NCBI GenBank assembly: GCA_935421135.1
Contig: OW285188.1
Coordinates: 5,198,733 to 5,262,732 of the forward strand
Source: Bugulina stolonifera
Taxonomy: Eukaryota; Bryozoa; Gymnolaemata; Cheilostomatida; Bugulidae
Direction of reading: 5' to 3'
Length of the DNA: 64,000 nt
Of this stretch, positions 33,401-46,400 are shown piece by piece. Numbering within the stretch: the first letter of the stretch is position 1; each line of letters starts with the position of its first letter. Both the position numbers and the translations under genes were made by a program. The notes beneath the pieces were generated by a model that saw nothing but the letters and a program-made list of their open reading frames with translations, was not told where the DNA came from and did no database searches.

Positions 33401-36400
33401 TCTGTTAGTATAAGTATAGGTATCAGTACACAGTATAATATAGTCTGTTAGTATAAGTGTAGGTATCAGTACACTGTATAATATAGTATGTTAGTACAAG
33501 TGTAGGTATCAGTACACAGTATAATATAGTCTGTTAGTACAAGTGTAGGTATCAGTACACAGTATAATATAGTCTGTTAGTATAAGTATAGGTATCAGTA
33601 CATAGTATAATATAGTCTGTTAGTATAAGTGTAGGTATCAGTACACTGTATAATATAGTATGTTAGTACAAGTGTAGGTATCAGTACACAGTATAATATA
33701 GTCTGTTAGTACAAGTGTAGGTATCAGTACACAGTATAATATAGTCTGTTAGTACAAGTGTAGGTATCAGTACACAGTATAATATAGTCTGTTAGTATAA
33801 GTGTAGGTATCAGTACACAGTATAATATAGTCTGTTAGTATAAGTGTACATCTCAGTACACAGTATATGCATGTATATGGTCTGGAACAGATTAGGACAG
33901 GGTTTACAGCTATATTGATATACTTTGTATCCCTTACAGTCATTATCTACGTCACTACTAATTGTAGGGAATATCCATCTATCAGCATAGCAGTTATGCA
34001 CCCTTTTTTCACTTTTTATCAATGAGCAGGCAACTCTTACATGGCACAACAGAGTTTTCTGTGTTGTGCCATTCAATTCAGCATTGTTTTAGAGTTCCCT
34101 GCTCCTGGTATTGAACAGATAACTGCAACATTTGCAAGTTACATATTTTTAGAGAAACTTTGAGATTTTTTAATTGATTACATCAGTATTGTGACAGAGG
34201 CTTCCCATGTATTTGATTTTATCTCCTTTTTTCGTAGGCCTATTCTAGGTATGTTTGATGTATTAGGCATGGTTGTGTCATATATATTATATCCTATATG
34301 TATATGTACATGTATATTCTAGCTTCTCTATGTGCTAGCATATATATACACATACAATGTATATAGGCTACTACATGCATATTATAATACAATCATGTAC
34401 ATTGTATAATATGGTATTGCAGATAACTCAGTAAAATACATTGGGACCAGTGATACACTAACCTGTAGGCTGCACCATACATTTACACCAATAAACAACA
34501 GCCAGGTGTTTGTATACGGAGGGAGACTATCACCTGCTAACCCACTTGGTCAGCCAGCTATTCTCACTATCAGCTCTACACAAGGTAATCGTCCACTACT
34601 GGACATACATATACACTAACTGGACATACATGTACACTAACTGGACATACATGTACACTACTGGACATACATGTACACAACTGGACATACATGTACACTA
34701 CTGGACATACATGTACATGTACACTACTGGACATGCATGGACACTACTGGACATACGTGTACACTACTGGACATACGTGTACACTACTGGACATACGTGT
34801 ACACTACTGGACATACATGTACACTACTGGACATACATGTACACTACTGGACATACATGTACACTACTGGACATACATGTACACATAGCACTATATGTCT
34901 GTAATACAATATGGATGCAATGCCAATGTGACTTATTTTAGCCTGCCCCATTGATACAACATTTGCATGCTGTATAGTATTTACACATATCACATGTAAA
35001 TACACACTGTGTGCATTATAGATAGAAAAACAGAAGTATCTGTAGACAATGTAGTAGATAATGGAGATGTGCCATTGGCTAGGTGGAGACACGCTGCCGT
35101 CTGTGTCAGCATTGATAGCGTTGATCACATCATTGTAACAGGTATTTATATTATATACATGTATATTGTAAGTACATGTATGTAATTTACATACATGTAT
35201 ATTGTATGTACATGTATGTATTATAATATACATGTATATTGTATGTACATTATTACATGACTATCCTGTAGTTTAGTTGATGGTATGTCATATATCTAGC
35301 TCTGGGAGCCGTAGTGGCCCCTCGACTAGCTCTGCTATTGGGCAGCCACGTTAAAGAATTGTGTTTGGCACCATGAATATTATTATTTATATTATAAAGT
35401 GTAGTGGTAACTGCTGGCTCAGCTGAGTGCTAGTGCTAGTTGATGTTCCTCTAATGATCCACCGACTGACAGTTCAGTCAGTGTTTACACAGTTTTACCA
35501 TTTGGTTGTGATACCAGTAAACGGTCATATAGAGCTTTTAACTTGTACATAATCGTCCAGCCAAGACTTCTCTTTCCTGTTGGTTGTATTTCTGTGGCCA
35601 TAGTCTAAAGCCAACAAACACATACTCTATAATAACACCAACTGTGTCAAAATCCAAACATCTTGTTTGTTACTGCTGTATTTCATATATAAATATAACA
35701 GTCTAGTCTAATTAGATAGGATTAAACATAGGCTATATGAAGATTGTACACTACTCCTGAGTTTTGCCCTTCTGCACTCATCAGTTGTACAAGTTTAATA
35801 TTGGCTCCACTTTTAGAAATTATTTATATTTGGCGTATTTATATTTGCTGTAGGCTATATGTCTCGCATTTACACAAAAATTTTTGTGTAAAACTAGATT
35901 AAATATATATTATTACGTGATATGATATTATTACATTTTATTTATTACTGTGCATGTAAAATTACAGCTAGTTTTACATAAAATCTAAACACTGCAGAAA
36001 CTATACGTATAATGTAAATCTACTTAGGTAATACAAGAGTATACATAATATATATGCCTGCAAGTCTTTATGCTGCAGGTGGACTGACTGGCTCCAAGTG
36101 TACGCAAGGCAGTACTGCTCTATCATGCTGTTACATATTTAACACTACTACTTCAACTTGGAGTTGTCTACCTTCATACCCTCAACCTATTCACTCCCAT
36201 GCTATGTGCTATGATGGTAACAGATATGTATACAGCACTGGAGGTCTCTGCTCAAGAGAGCAACCGATAACTGATAGCTATAGACTAGACACTCAGAACC
36301 TGTCAGAAGGCTGGCGTAGGATCCATTTACCTCTACAGCCAGTGTTTGGTCATTCTATGCACCTCATTGCTGATACGTTTATTGTAATCGGCGGTATCGG

Positions 36401-36653
36401 GTGTCGGGGTCAGCAGGTATATCTTCAAACATTTAGCCTTTGTTCTGAGGAATGTACACACGTTATGCTGCCTGTGAAAATTAACGATAGCCTTAGAATG
36501 TACTTCAGTCACACTAGTCACTTGTGGAAGGGTAGCTTCAACAACCCAAAGATTGTTATTGCTGGTGGAGGAGGCAATTGTTTTTCTTTTGGTACACATA
36601 TAAATAACATGATTTCAACCTACTCTCTGAATGACATATTAACACTTATGTGA
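30496..36653 (+). CDS. LCMT2: LCMT2/TYW4, tRNA wybutosine-synthesising methyltransferase with kelch domain
   Basis: Six in-phase exons (30496-31293, 31957-32155, 32792-32989, 34423-34584, 35022-35141, 36079-36653) give 683 residues, close to vertebrate LCMT2 (686). The family enzyme (TYW4) uses S-adenosylmethionine to methylate and methoxycarbonylate the wybutosine side chain at position 37 of tRNA-Phe, which guards reading frame. Residues 1-330 form the leucine-carboxyl-methyltransferase fold: [13 protein letters not shown] (about 50-62), the SAM loop [13 protein letters not shown] (82-94), an EVDFPEV acidic strand, [11 protein letters not shown] near 190, and [17 protein letters not shown] near 300. 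From about 340 on come kelch strands ([41 protein letters not shown]). Methyltransferase plus kelch separates TYW4 from plain LCMT1. Introns 2-5 all begin with tandem repeats at or near the donor. AATAAA lies at 36729. Confidence 0.93.
31428..31745. mobile_element. MITE with GGGTGCTTTCGGCAGTGC inverted repeats
   Basis: Left end GGGTGCTTTCGGCAGTGC at 31428 is mirrored by GCACTGCCGAAAGCACCC ending at 31745; the arms extend inward through GATGCATCA-like sequence to about 27 bases. Length 318 bp, no coding. Flanks are TAT / TAA, which might fit a 3-bp PIF/Harbinger-type duplication, but this is not firm. Located in LCMT2 intron 1. Confidence 0.75.
32125..32335 (+). repeat. 43-bp tandem array copying the LCMT2 exon 2 donor, 5 units
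   Basis: The first unit is the exon end plus donor (ATGATCAACTCTATAGCACC, GTATTACAAGA, GTAAGTACTCGT). Four more imperfect copies follow in the intron, each with a donor-like GAGTAAGT, GAGTGAGT or GAAGTAAGT. Reading through the first donor meets an in-frame TAG at once (32167), so only the first donor keeps the protein open. Confidence 0.95.
32990..33855 (+). repeat. 43-bp minisatellite starting at the LCMT2 exon 3 donor, about 20 copies
   Basis: The unit GTAGGTATCAGTACACAGTA, TAATATAGTCTGTTAGTACA, AGT begins exactly at the donor of exon 3 (TTCACAG|GTATCAGTACA) and repeats to about 33855. Every unit keeps TAG|GTATCAGT, a donor-like sequence. Copies differ by a few substitutions (CAAGT/TAAGT, GTAGG/ATAGG) that recur in patterns, as expected of repeated unequal duplication. 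Confidence 0.95.
34593..34885 (+). repeat. 20-bp minisatellite at start of LCMT2 intron 4, about 14 copies
   Basis: Tandem copies of ACTGGACATACATGTACACT begin about 8 bases after the exon 4 donor (CACAAG|GTAATC at 34585). All long open frames in this region come from the repeat. Confidence 0.95.
35150..35260 (+). repeat. ACATGTATATTGTA-rich tandem repeat at start of LCMT2 intron 5
   Basis: Three imperfect copies of ATACATGTATATTGTATGTA followed by CATGTATGTA, starting about 9 bases after the exon 5 donor (35141/35142). Confidence 0.8.
35299..35390 (+). repeat. 3' fragment of a tRNA-derived SINE
   Basis: CTCTGGGAGCCGTAGTGGCC and the following CTCGACTAGCTCTGCTATTG, GGCAGCCACGTTAAAGAATT match the tail of the SINE at 60206-60427 read on its own strand. 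The tRNA-like head is missing here. In LCMT2 intron 5. Confidence 0.7.
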
Positions 36654-36728
36654 ATAGTAGTGGCAGCAATTGGTAATGCCAAAGAATTATTTGTAGTAAT
36701 TGTAAATAATTATTGTTTGCAGATGAGA

Positions 36729-36734
36729 AATAAA
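36729..36734 (+). terminator. LCMT2 polyadenylation signal AATAAA
   Basis: Canonical hexamer 76 bases after the LCMT2 stop codon. Confidence 0.6.
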
Positions 36735-36739
36735 ATATG

Positions 36740-37404
36740 TATGTACCATTTTAATTACCTATTCTAATATCATGGCAATAATATTATGAATGTTATTATT
36801 AAAAACAAATTTTCTGAATGAATTTCATGAGGTGAGATAAGTAAAGTAAATAAGCTGTAGAACAAGCACTTCCTTGCTAGTTAGTGTTATCTTGGGGAGG
36901 AGGGCTTGAGCAGGACTAGCACTCCCAAAGTCTCTAGTTGTATTGTAATACTAAAACAGCATCAGGCTTAGGCTACCAAGTTCCACTGATAAAAATCAGG
37001 GAGATTCACCATTTGGGTGAAAGTGTCCATTTTGGGTGGAGTGGGGTACCAAAATTTGAGTTGAAAATCAGGGAGTCTGCGGAATAAAGGACATGTTCTT
37101 TTTACATGTACATGCATATCCATAATTTGACTAAATAACTTGGAGTTGCGCACTCCTTGTTTTTCAAATCGCTGGTCTGTTGAAAGCCTATAACCAAAAA
37201 TTAGTAGTGTAATCATGTTTATATCAATTGAATATTAAAGAAATGTAGTTTATTTGCGTATTTTAATAATTAATAATCTCTCACACAAAATACCATTATT
37301 AAATAAACTGTTATATACCAAGTGAAAAGGAATTGTCAGTGGTGGTTATTCCGCGGCTAGATTTATTTAAGTTCAAGGAAAAGAGAAGTTCAAGGGCGGC
37401 TGAA
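36740..37404. other. intergenic and 5' region of the nuclear receptor
   Basis: No separate gene recognised. The receptor frame stays open upstream of its first ATG back to 37333 without another ATG, so an upstream exon joining there cannot be excluded. Confidence 0.4.
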
Positions 37405-40400
37405 ATGGATTCAACTGGGCAAACCCCAAAAACAAGTAGCGTAAATCAAGAGGCCGTGGTTTCAGCAACAAATACTAACCTTCAAGCACATTTGAAAGAG
37501 TCAAAGACGTTAGTGAAACAAAATGGGGGTGTTGTAGAAATTGTCACGCTCACTTTGTCCGATGCATTTCCAGATGCTGATATTAACCTTAATCAATCAC
37601 ATCAAAACCAAAATGAATCTGTATGCGGTTCTGACACTCTGTCTCTGTCCAATCGTAAAGTTGCACAATTGCCCAGTAACTCACTCGGTAGTCAAGTGAA
37701 GTCGAAAGAGTCAACTATTTCTGCTTCTGATGCGTCAAAATCTCTCATAAGCTCTTCTGGGAAGAGAATAGTTTCCACAAATTTTTCTCCCAACCAGTCT
37801 GTGAAGCAAGGTCATGCTGAACGCTCAAAATTTGTTTTCACCGCCTCACCAAAAAGTGGCACAGTACCATCTACCTCAAAAACCAATGCTACACTAATTG
37901 TAAATAGGGAAAACAATGACCCAGCTTCGTCAGGTGACAACCAGTACCTAATCGTGTCAAACACTGGGAGTACTTCAGAATATGGAACAACAGCAGGAGA
38001 CTCAAATGGTAAACTGACATTTATTACAACCAAGCTAACTGACATTGAAGGTATTGAAAATTCGGCATCTCAAGTAGAAAGCTCTCTCACTGAACAAATA
38101 AACATCCAATCTTCACCTCATGGGCCAATTGTACAAATGGTACCGAACGATTCCGAGTTCGTTATACAAGCCACTCACACTCACACCCATAGTGACGACA
38201 ATTCTGCTTTGCTGAAAGGTAAATCTAGCAGTTTTGCTGTCTGATTAATAATTAAGCTAGTGTATGTTAAGGTATGAAAACGTGCTGCTCAGCCTAAGTC
38301 TATAGGGCCTAAATCAATATAATGTGCAAGTTGTGGCAAGTATATTTGAAGTATCATATGCCACATATCTCGATGTATATCTTAAATCGTATACTTCCTG
38401 TAGATCAGTTGTTTTTTGTAGCCGTTTGACTACAGAACATCAACTCTCATGTTAATGTACAGTCGACCAATTTGTTTCTATGTAGACTACTCCAGCTGCC
38501 TGATATGTGGTGATAAAGGTTCAGGTTTCCATTACTCAGTCTTCTCCTGCGAAGGATGTAAAGGATTTTTCAAGCGTTCTGTTCAGAAGAATTTGACTTA
38601 CACGTGTAAAAATGATGGGACATGTGAAATTACTCGATTCTCCCGTAACAATTGCCAATATTGCCGATTCAGAAAATGTCTGCAGTTTGGCATGAAAAAG
38701 GAAGGTTGGTACGAGTATTATACATTGTACTTACATGTACATGGTATTTGCAGTATGGATGGTGAGTTAGTAATGTAGTAGGTCTATAATAGGTCTACTA
38801 CCCAGTAATAGGCTCGACCTACTTCGTTTCGGCACAATACAGCTGCACATTCACCTGTATGTTTCCTGTTACAAAATGTAAAACAAGTTTAGTTGTTGCA
38901 TTGGGCAAAACTGGCATTTAGCCATTGAGCAATGATTACTATAAATGTTTGTGTGTGCAAGGTGTGAGAGATGACCGAACGCCGGGAGGGTTGACTCGTG
39001 CCAGATTCAAGAGAATGCGAATGTCTGATCATGATGTTCCAATAACGGAGAGCGAACAGTCTCAGATCCAGTTGGAAGGGGATGTACAGCAGCTAGTAAA
39101 CTGTGACCCTTATATTGCCCCTTCATTTGTTACCACTGAAGGTAAGAATGTTTATATTCGGGTCACTGTAACGTCACTGCTAATATAACTAGTGTTGTAG
39201 GTTATTCGGCCTCTTCTTAACATTTCCTTTTCATGTGTTTCTTACATACAGAGAAGACAGCTACCCTGTATGGAGCTTTCCAACTGACGAGTATACTCTA
39301 TGATGACATGGTATACACGGTGAAGTGGGCCAAACAAGTACTCGGTAGGACTGCTACACTATATATATGTACATGTAGTTCCAACTTACATGATGTAGTA
39401 GTTATAATGATTAAGGCTGAACAAACTCACTTGCTATATGTAATCAGTAATCACGCTTCTTAGAAATATTTGTGTGCTGTGTTTAAAAAGTACGATGGAA
39501 TGAAATTTCTTTCCCATTGTGAATTGGTCAACACTTACATCATAGTGTAGGTACGTCATATAGCATAGATAGGCCTATGCAGTAACACAATAACGCAGAG
39601 GTATAATTGTTGTAGGATTCAAAACTCTGGAGCTGGATGATCAGAAGAGGTTGTTAGAAAGCTGTCTAATTGAGCTGAGTCTACTAAGGCTAGCATACAG
39701 GTACGTGTATCTCCCCTCTGTCACAAGATAGTAGTACTTGTGAGAGTTCGGTGAAGTCACTGTAGTCAGAGATAATCAAGTGACACACAGCTTGGTCTAT
39801 CTAGTGCAGAGAAGATGTAGTGTGCAGTGTAATATTGTGATGGTACGCCCAGTCGTATCTTACATCTGACACTCATTATTGCGTGCATACATGTATATAT
39901 CTGCTTGTACTTTACTCTTATATTGTCATATATGATTATATCTAAGACTTTTAATGCCTTTTATACCCATGTACAGAGGCCCGACCTCTCAGAATCCATT
40001 GATATTCATCTTGTACATGAATTGGACCATTATAAGCAACTTTTGTAGAACCCGACCTATTTTGGGTCGGCCGTCGGGCTTCCGGCGGCCATCTTGTTGC
40101 GCAACTTCCGGACGACCACACGTCGTCTTTTCCCGACGTCACGTCGGCCGGAAGTCCTTATACTATATAAAGGGCACTGTTTTACTGTTCATTGTCTCAG
40201 TCTACACTTGGCTTTCAATAAAGACACATCTATACTTGATACAGGGACTTTCTCTTCCTTTTACTAGGTCATTCGCTTAGCGAACCGCCTACTAGGTTGA
40301 ACTACTCTCTTTCATTGTATAGTCTGAAGGTCGGACTTGAGATCAGATGGGTCGTCTTTGGTAGTATTTGGGCTACTGAGACCGCTCGATCTTTCATGTA

Positions 40401-43400
40401 ATGCGAAGTCCTATTACCACTCATAGGCACTTCATTTCTGGGTCGATAGTCGTCCAAGGACGACCGCACCAAATCACAGAAACCATTACATTGGTGGCAG
40501 CGGTGGGATTCTAAGGTCGTACTCTTACGATACGAAGCGAAGGAAGGTGACCTCGGCCTCGGGTAACCCGACCGACCTCATTCTTCAATACTTCTACGGC
40601 GATTAAGGACTCGGACCCGGGAACCTTGGATACGAGAAGGTGACAAACGCTAAAGTGCACCCATAATTCTCGTGGTTCCGCTGGATGTAGCCCGACCTAC
40701 GCCGGATCTTCAATCAAAGACCGACCTCGGATCCAGAACAGATCGACGGTACTCAGTACGCCGACTAGGCCGACACGGCCTACTAAATCAAAACAGTTTT
40801 CTACTCACTATCATGACACATTACCAAGAATACCCCGACTCGGGTGAAAAGCCCACTTTCAACGGACAAGGAGACGTACACTTCTTCATCAAGAAGTTCA
40901 AATATATAGCCCAAACCAAGGGTTGGAATCCTCGACACAGTCTCCTTCACCTCCGGGAGGCCCTCCACGGTCCTACCCGGGACCTCGGACGAGCCGACAC
41001 GATTGAAGCTGTCTTTCTCACCCTACAAAATCAGTATAGCCTCACGGCCTCGGCCGCACGGCGACAAATCAAACACGTCAAACAAGGACCATACCGGTCT
41101 CTTCAGGAACATGCCGACCTAATCGATAAGTTGTTAGCCATCGGTTACCCCGAGATGCCCGAGTCGACCCTGGAGAAATGGTCGACCGAAACCTTCTGCA
41201 GTACTCTGCAAGACACATCCTTGATGGAGCACTTGATGATCACCAACCCGACCACTCTGAGTCTGGCCCTTCGTGACAGTCGTGCCTATTATGCTGTCGG
41301 CAAGCGGCTATCAAGCAACGAACAACCATCAAAGACGGAAACCAAAGAGCCAGTCGTCGAGATTAGGACGTCGACCAACCCCGACAGGAACAGGCATACT
41401 CCGGACAAAACTCCTCAGGAACCGGGAGACCACTGGATACCCGGGAAACGCCACCCACGCAGGAAAATAAACCGGCGGGCGCAACCACTTCCCTTGGCAA
41501 ACCGGTTCCATGCCCTGGACTCTATAGAACCTACCCCTACCGGCCACTACTTAGAGGGAACAGTAGCTGGACGGCCGACTCGGTTCTTGGTCGACACCGG
41601 CAGCAGCACTAACTTGTTAAATAAAAGGGTCCATGATCAACTACCCCCTAGTAAGAAGAAGAAGATGCGACAGACCAAGACACACGGTGTGATGGCCGAC
41701 GGATCTCCACTCCCCTTCGAAGGCGAGACTACATTGCCGGTGAAATTACCTGGACTTCCTCCGACCGAAGAGGACTTCCTAGTTGGGAAGATTCAGGAGG
41801 ATGCCATCATGGGGCTTCCCTACCTACACAAAAACAAGTGTACCTTAACCTTCCAAAAGCCCCAGGTCATCATAGACGGCAAGCACATTCCCTGCAAAGA
41901 CCGACACGGGCGACCCCTTTCCGGTCGGGTACGGACCCTACGGCAGCAAAACATACCGCCTCATTCCGAGGCCATCCTTCAAGGGTGTCTTGTGACCCCT
42001 ACTGCTCCAACCACAGGGATAGTGGAGCCCGTTAAGAACGGACCCTTAGTGGCTAACAGCATCGGTCGAACCGACTCGGCCGGACAGATCCCTGTCCGTT
42101 GTATGAACCCCACGGACCACACCCTCAACCTTCGCGCGGGAGCAACTATAGGCACATTTACTGAGGTCCAAACAGCCGATATAGAAGTTCAACAGACCAC
42201 AGCACAAGGAGAAACAGATTCCTCGAAGCCACCCGACAAAAGAGGTGGGCCTCGAGGAGATATGCCGGAGCATCTACAGGAACTGTACCACAAGGCCCTT
42301 CCCCAGTGCGAGACACCGGAAGAACAACAGAAGTTGAAGGCCTTGTTGTGTCGTTATTCCACGACCTTCAGTATCAATGAGGATGACCACGGACAGACCC
42401 ACCTAGCGGAGCACTCTATTCCGGTGGAAGTCGGGACTCGGCCCATCCGTCAGCCCCCCCCCACCGACTCGGGCCCGAGAAAGAGGCCGAGGCGGAACGA
42501 CAGGTCGAGAAGTTGGCACGCCGAGGGTTGATAGAGCCAGCTGAAGGGGCCTGGAGCTCACCTGTAGTCCTCGTAAAGAAAAAAGATGGCACCTGGCGGT
42601 TCTGCATCGACTACCGCAAGTTAAACGCGGTAACTACACAGGACGCATACCCCCTGCCCCGGATAGACGACAGTCTGGACGCTTTGGCCGGCAGTAGGTA
42701 CTTTAGTACCCTCGACCTCACTAGTGGATACTGGCAAGTGCCCCTGGATGCAGACGCACGAGAAAAGGCCGCTTTCGTGACTCGGTCCGGATTTTGGAAG
42801 TGGAAAGTCCTTCCTTTCGGACTTACATCAGCTCCCGCCACCTTCCAGAGACTAATGGAGAAAGTCCTGGAAAACACTATTGTTATATCTGGACGACATC
42901 ATCGTCATGGCACCCGACTATGATACTCACTTAGCCCGACTGGAAGAAGTCTTTCAGCGCCTCCAGGCCGCCGGCCTCAAGCTCAAACCAGGCAAGTGCA
43001 AGCTCTTACAGACACAGGTCCATTACTTGGGACATGTCGTGCACTGGGATGGTACCTCCACAGACCCCGACAAGGTTCAGGCCGTACGGGAGTGGCCTCA
43101 ACCTTCTAACCTCAAGCAGTTACAAGCTTTCCTCGGAATGGTCGGATACTACAGACAATACATAGCAGACTTCGCCAGGATCGCCCGTCCCTTGCATGTC
43201 CTCACCTCTAAGAATTCGGCTTGGCGCTGGACTGAAGAGGAAGAAGTAGCCTTCGAGGATCTAAGGTCCCACCTTCTTCAGGCACCCGTGTTAGGCTATC
43301 CCAATCCCCGACTACCCTACATCTTGGACACAGACGCCAGCAATGAAGCTGTGGGCGCTGTCTTATCTCAAATACAAGACGGACGGGAACGGGTAATTGC

Positions 43401-46400
43401 CTACTATAGTAAAACGCTGGATGCAGCGGAACGCAATTATTGCGTTACGCGTCGGGAACTTCTGGCCGTCGTCAAGGCTGTGAAACACTTCCGGCCCTAT
43501 CTATATGGACGACAGTTCCGGCTGCGTACCGACCATGCCTCCCTCAGATGGCTCAGTCAAAGGAAGGAGCCCTCTCACCAGGTCGCTCGGTGGCTAGAAA
43601 TACTCGCCGAGTTCGATTACCTCCTGGAGCATCGGGCGGGGAACCGACACGGGAATGCCGACGGACTAAGCCGGAGGATCTGTGATCCATGTAAACAGTG
43701 CAAGAGGATAGAAGAGGGAGACGGTGGACCCAGTAGGGAGTCCCCTCTCATATGCACACTCCAACCGACTAATCAGTTATTCCTACAACAATCCCAAGGT
43801 GACCCTACTATGGCATTGATCTACACAGCTGTAAAGAATGACGCCCCGCTAGACCCCCTGACTCTGGAGCAAGGAGGCCCCGAACTTAAACATTGGCATG
43901 AGCGTCTAGGAGCCATGCGGATCAGCGACCAAGGTATCCTGCAACTACGCACTATTCGGCAAAGCCGAGACGACTGGGTTGATCTCTGCCCCTGCATGAT
44001 ACGTCAGGGGATCATCTGGCAAACTCACAGTCTCGCACATACTGGAGTACAGAAGACACTAGCCCGGCTGGCGCTGCGCTGGTACTGGCCTGGGATGCAG
44101 AGAGACATCCGCGAGGCCATCTCCTCTTGTGAAGTCTGTCAGGCCGCTAAAAATAGTCGACTCTCTCCCAACCCTAATAGGAGGCGGATGCACGCAGGGC
44201 GCCCCTGGCAGAAGATTGCCATCGACCTCGTCGGACCACTTCCCCAGACACCCAGAGGAAATCGATGGATACTGGTACTTATAGACCACTTTACTCGGTG
44301 GGCCGAGGCAATTCCTCTACCCGATGCTACGGCACCGACGGTGGCTACTACTTTGGACGAGCAGGTGTTTAGTCGATTTGGACTCCCCGAGCATGTGCAC
44401 ACCGACCAAGGAGCACAGTTCCAGTCACGGCTAATGGTCGAATTATGTAGACTCTGGAAAGTCCGAAAGACCACTACCACCCCCTATCATCCTAAATCTA
44501 ATGGGTTAGTGGAACGGGGAAATCGGACACTGGGAGATGCTCTTCGGACTGCACTTCTCCGAGACGACACTACAGACTGGGACCTCCTCCTACCTTCTCT
44601 CCTAAGGACTATCCGGGCCATCCCCCACTCCGTCACAAAGGAGACCCCTAACTTCCTCATGATGGGACGGGAGCTACGCTTGCCAGATGACCTACAGCAT
44701 CCACAACCCCCTCCATCTGCCGTCACTCTGCAGGAATACACCCAAGAGTTGCGCAAAAATATGGCTGCTGCCCACGACATCCTACGGGAGGACCAATCCT
44801 TGGTGCGAGCCCAAGAGCCACCCTTCGCCACACACTTCCGCGAAGGAGACTTAGTGATGATGGCTAATTACAGACGGCGAAAAGGAGAGAACCCTAAATT
44901 ACAACAGAAGTTTATAGGGCCCTACGAAGTCAAGAAAGCCCACGCCGACCACTCTTACCTGATAGAGTGTCAGGGACAAAGCTCAGTGCAGAGTGGAGAA
45001 CGGCTCAAACTTTTTAAACCCTGTCCCTACCCTATGGGACAGATCCCCGGATCGAGAGAACTGGCCATGCGGCCCAACATGAAGGGAGCACGCACCTACC
45101 CCCGGCTACCTCCTGAAGAAGAGGATGAAGGTCCTACACCACGACAAGTACGCCAGAGGCCTGAACCTCCCACACTGGCCCCAGAACCTCCTCCTCTCCA
45201 TCCCGAACCGCCACCTCCAGTTCCCGACCCTCAGCCACCGGTGTCCGTCGATACTCCACCCTCCGAAGCAACTAGAGAAACCTCAGCCAGAGAGCCCGAT
45301 GTCCTCCCCCGGCGATCCCAACGATCCAGACGCTCTCCGGTTCGCTACGGCGACCTGTATCGTTACCAAAACGTGACAACTACACCAGACACCGGCCAAT
45401 CCGGTGGAAAGGAAGGCGGACTGATAGCCGCCCTAGGACGGCCCCTTAAGACACTGTACCGTACCCTTCTTAACTTGACACTAGAGACACCCATGACCTA
45501 GTGTGAGGGGGCTATGTGATGGTACGCCCAGTCGTATCTTACATCTGACACTCATTATTGCGTGCATACATGTATATATCTGCTTGTACTTTACTCTTAT
45601 ATATTGTTATATATGATTATATCTAAGTCTTTTAATGCCTTTTATACCCATGTACAGAGGCCCGACCTCTCAGAATCCATTGATATTCATTTTGTACATG
45701 AATTGGACCATTATAAGCAACTTTTGTAGAACCCGACCTATTTTGGGTCGGCCGTCGGGCTTCCGGCGGCCATCTTGTTGCGCAACTTCCGGACGACCAC
45801 ACGTCGTCTTTTCCCGACGTGTGGTCGGCCGGAAGTCCTTATACTATATAAAGGGCACTGTTTTACTGTTCATTGTCTCAGTCTACACTTGGCTTTCAAT
45901 AAAGACACATCTATACTTGATACAGGGACTTTCTCTTCCTTTTACTAGGTCATTCGCTTAGCGAACCGCCTACTAGGTTGAACTACTCTCTTTCATTGTA
46001 TAGTCTGAAGGTCGGACTTGAGATCAGATGGGTCGTCTTTGGTAGTATTTGGGCTACTGAGACCGCTCGATCTTTCATGTAATGCGAAGTCCTATTACCA
46101 CTCATAGGCACTTCATTTCTGGGTCGATAGTCGTCCAAGGACGACCGCACCAAATCACAGAAACCATTACAATATGTCCTTGTTTATTGCTAAAAGTTAA
46201 CTGACTCTCTATAAAAATGTAGGTGTTTATATATGGAATGGGAAAGTTCTAGAAAGTTCTCTACCAAAAATATTACATCACTAAAAATGACAATCATAGT
46301 CAGCTGATAGAACATTCTAGCACATTCCATGGTATGCAAGTACTCAGTAGTAGTAAACATTATGTATAGTTATAATAATATGAAAGGTATGCTATTATAA

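Larger units (their letters stand above)
39836..46171 (+). mobile_element. Ty3/gypsy LTR retrotransposon, near full length, in a receptor intron
   Basis: Two LTRs (655 and 657 bp) with TG...CA ends flank a 5-kb internal region in the order gag, protease, reverse transcriptase, RNase H, integrase, the Ty3/gypsy order. ATAT (or AATAT) lies on both flanks (39832-39835 and 46172-46175) as target duplication. Roughly eight differences separate the LTRs, so insertion is fairly recent. GC content is clearly higher than in host DNA around it. Pol is broken in two places (near 42453 and 42880), so this copy is probably inactive as read. It sits in the same orientation as the host gene. Confidence 0.95.

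Noticed and set aside
34510..35233. Long open frames on both strands (W-T-Y or H-V-H rich)
   Set aside because: They are translations of the 20-bp and ACATGTATA tandem repeats; period and composition follow the repeat and no gene-like sequence remains.
41838..42035. Separate small gene within gypsy
   Set aside because: Out-of-frame shadow of the gag-protease ORF.
42611..44831. Several minus-strand frames of 70-114 codons
   Set aside because: Antisense shadows of the GC-rich gypsy pol.
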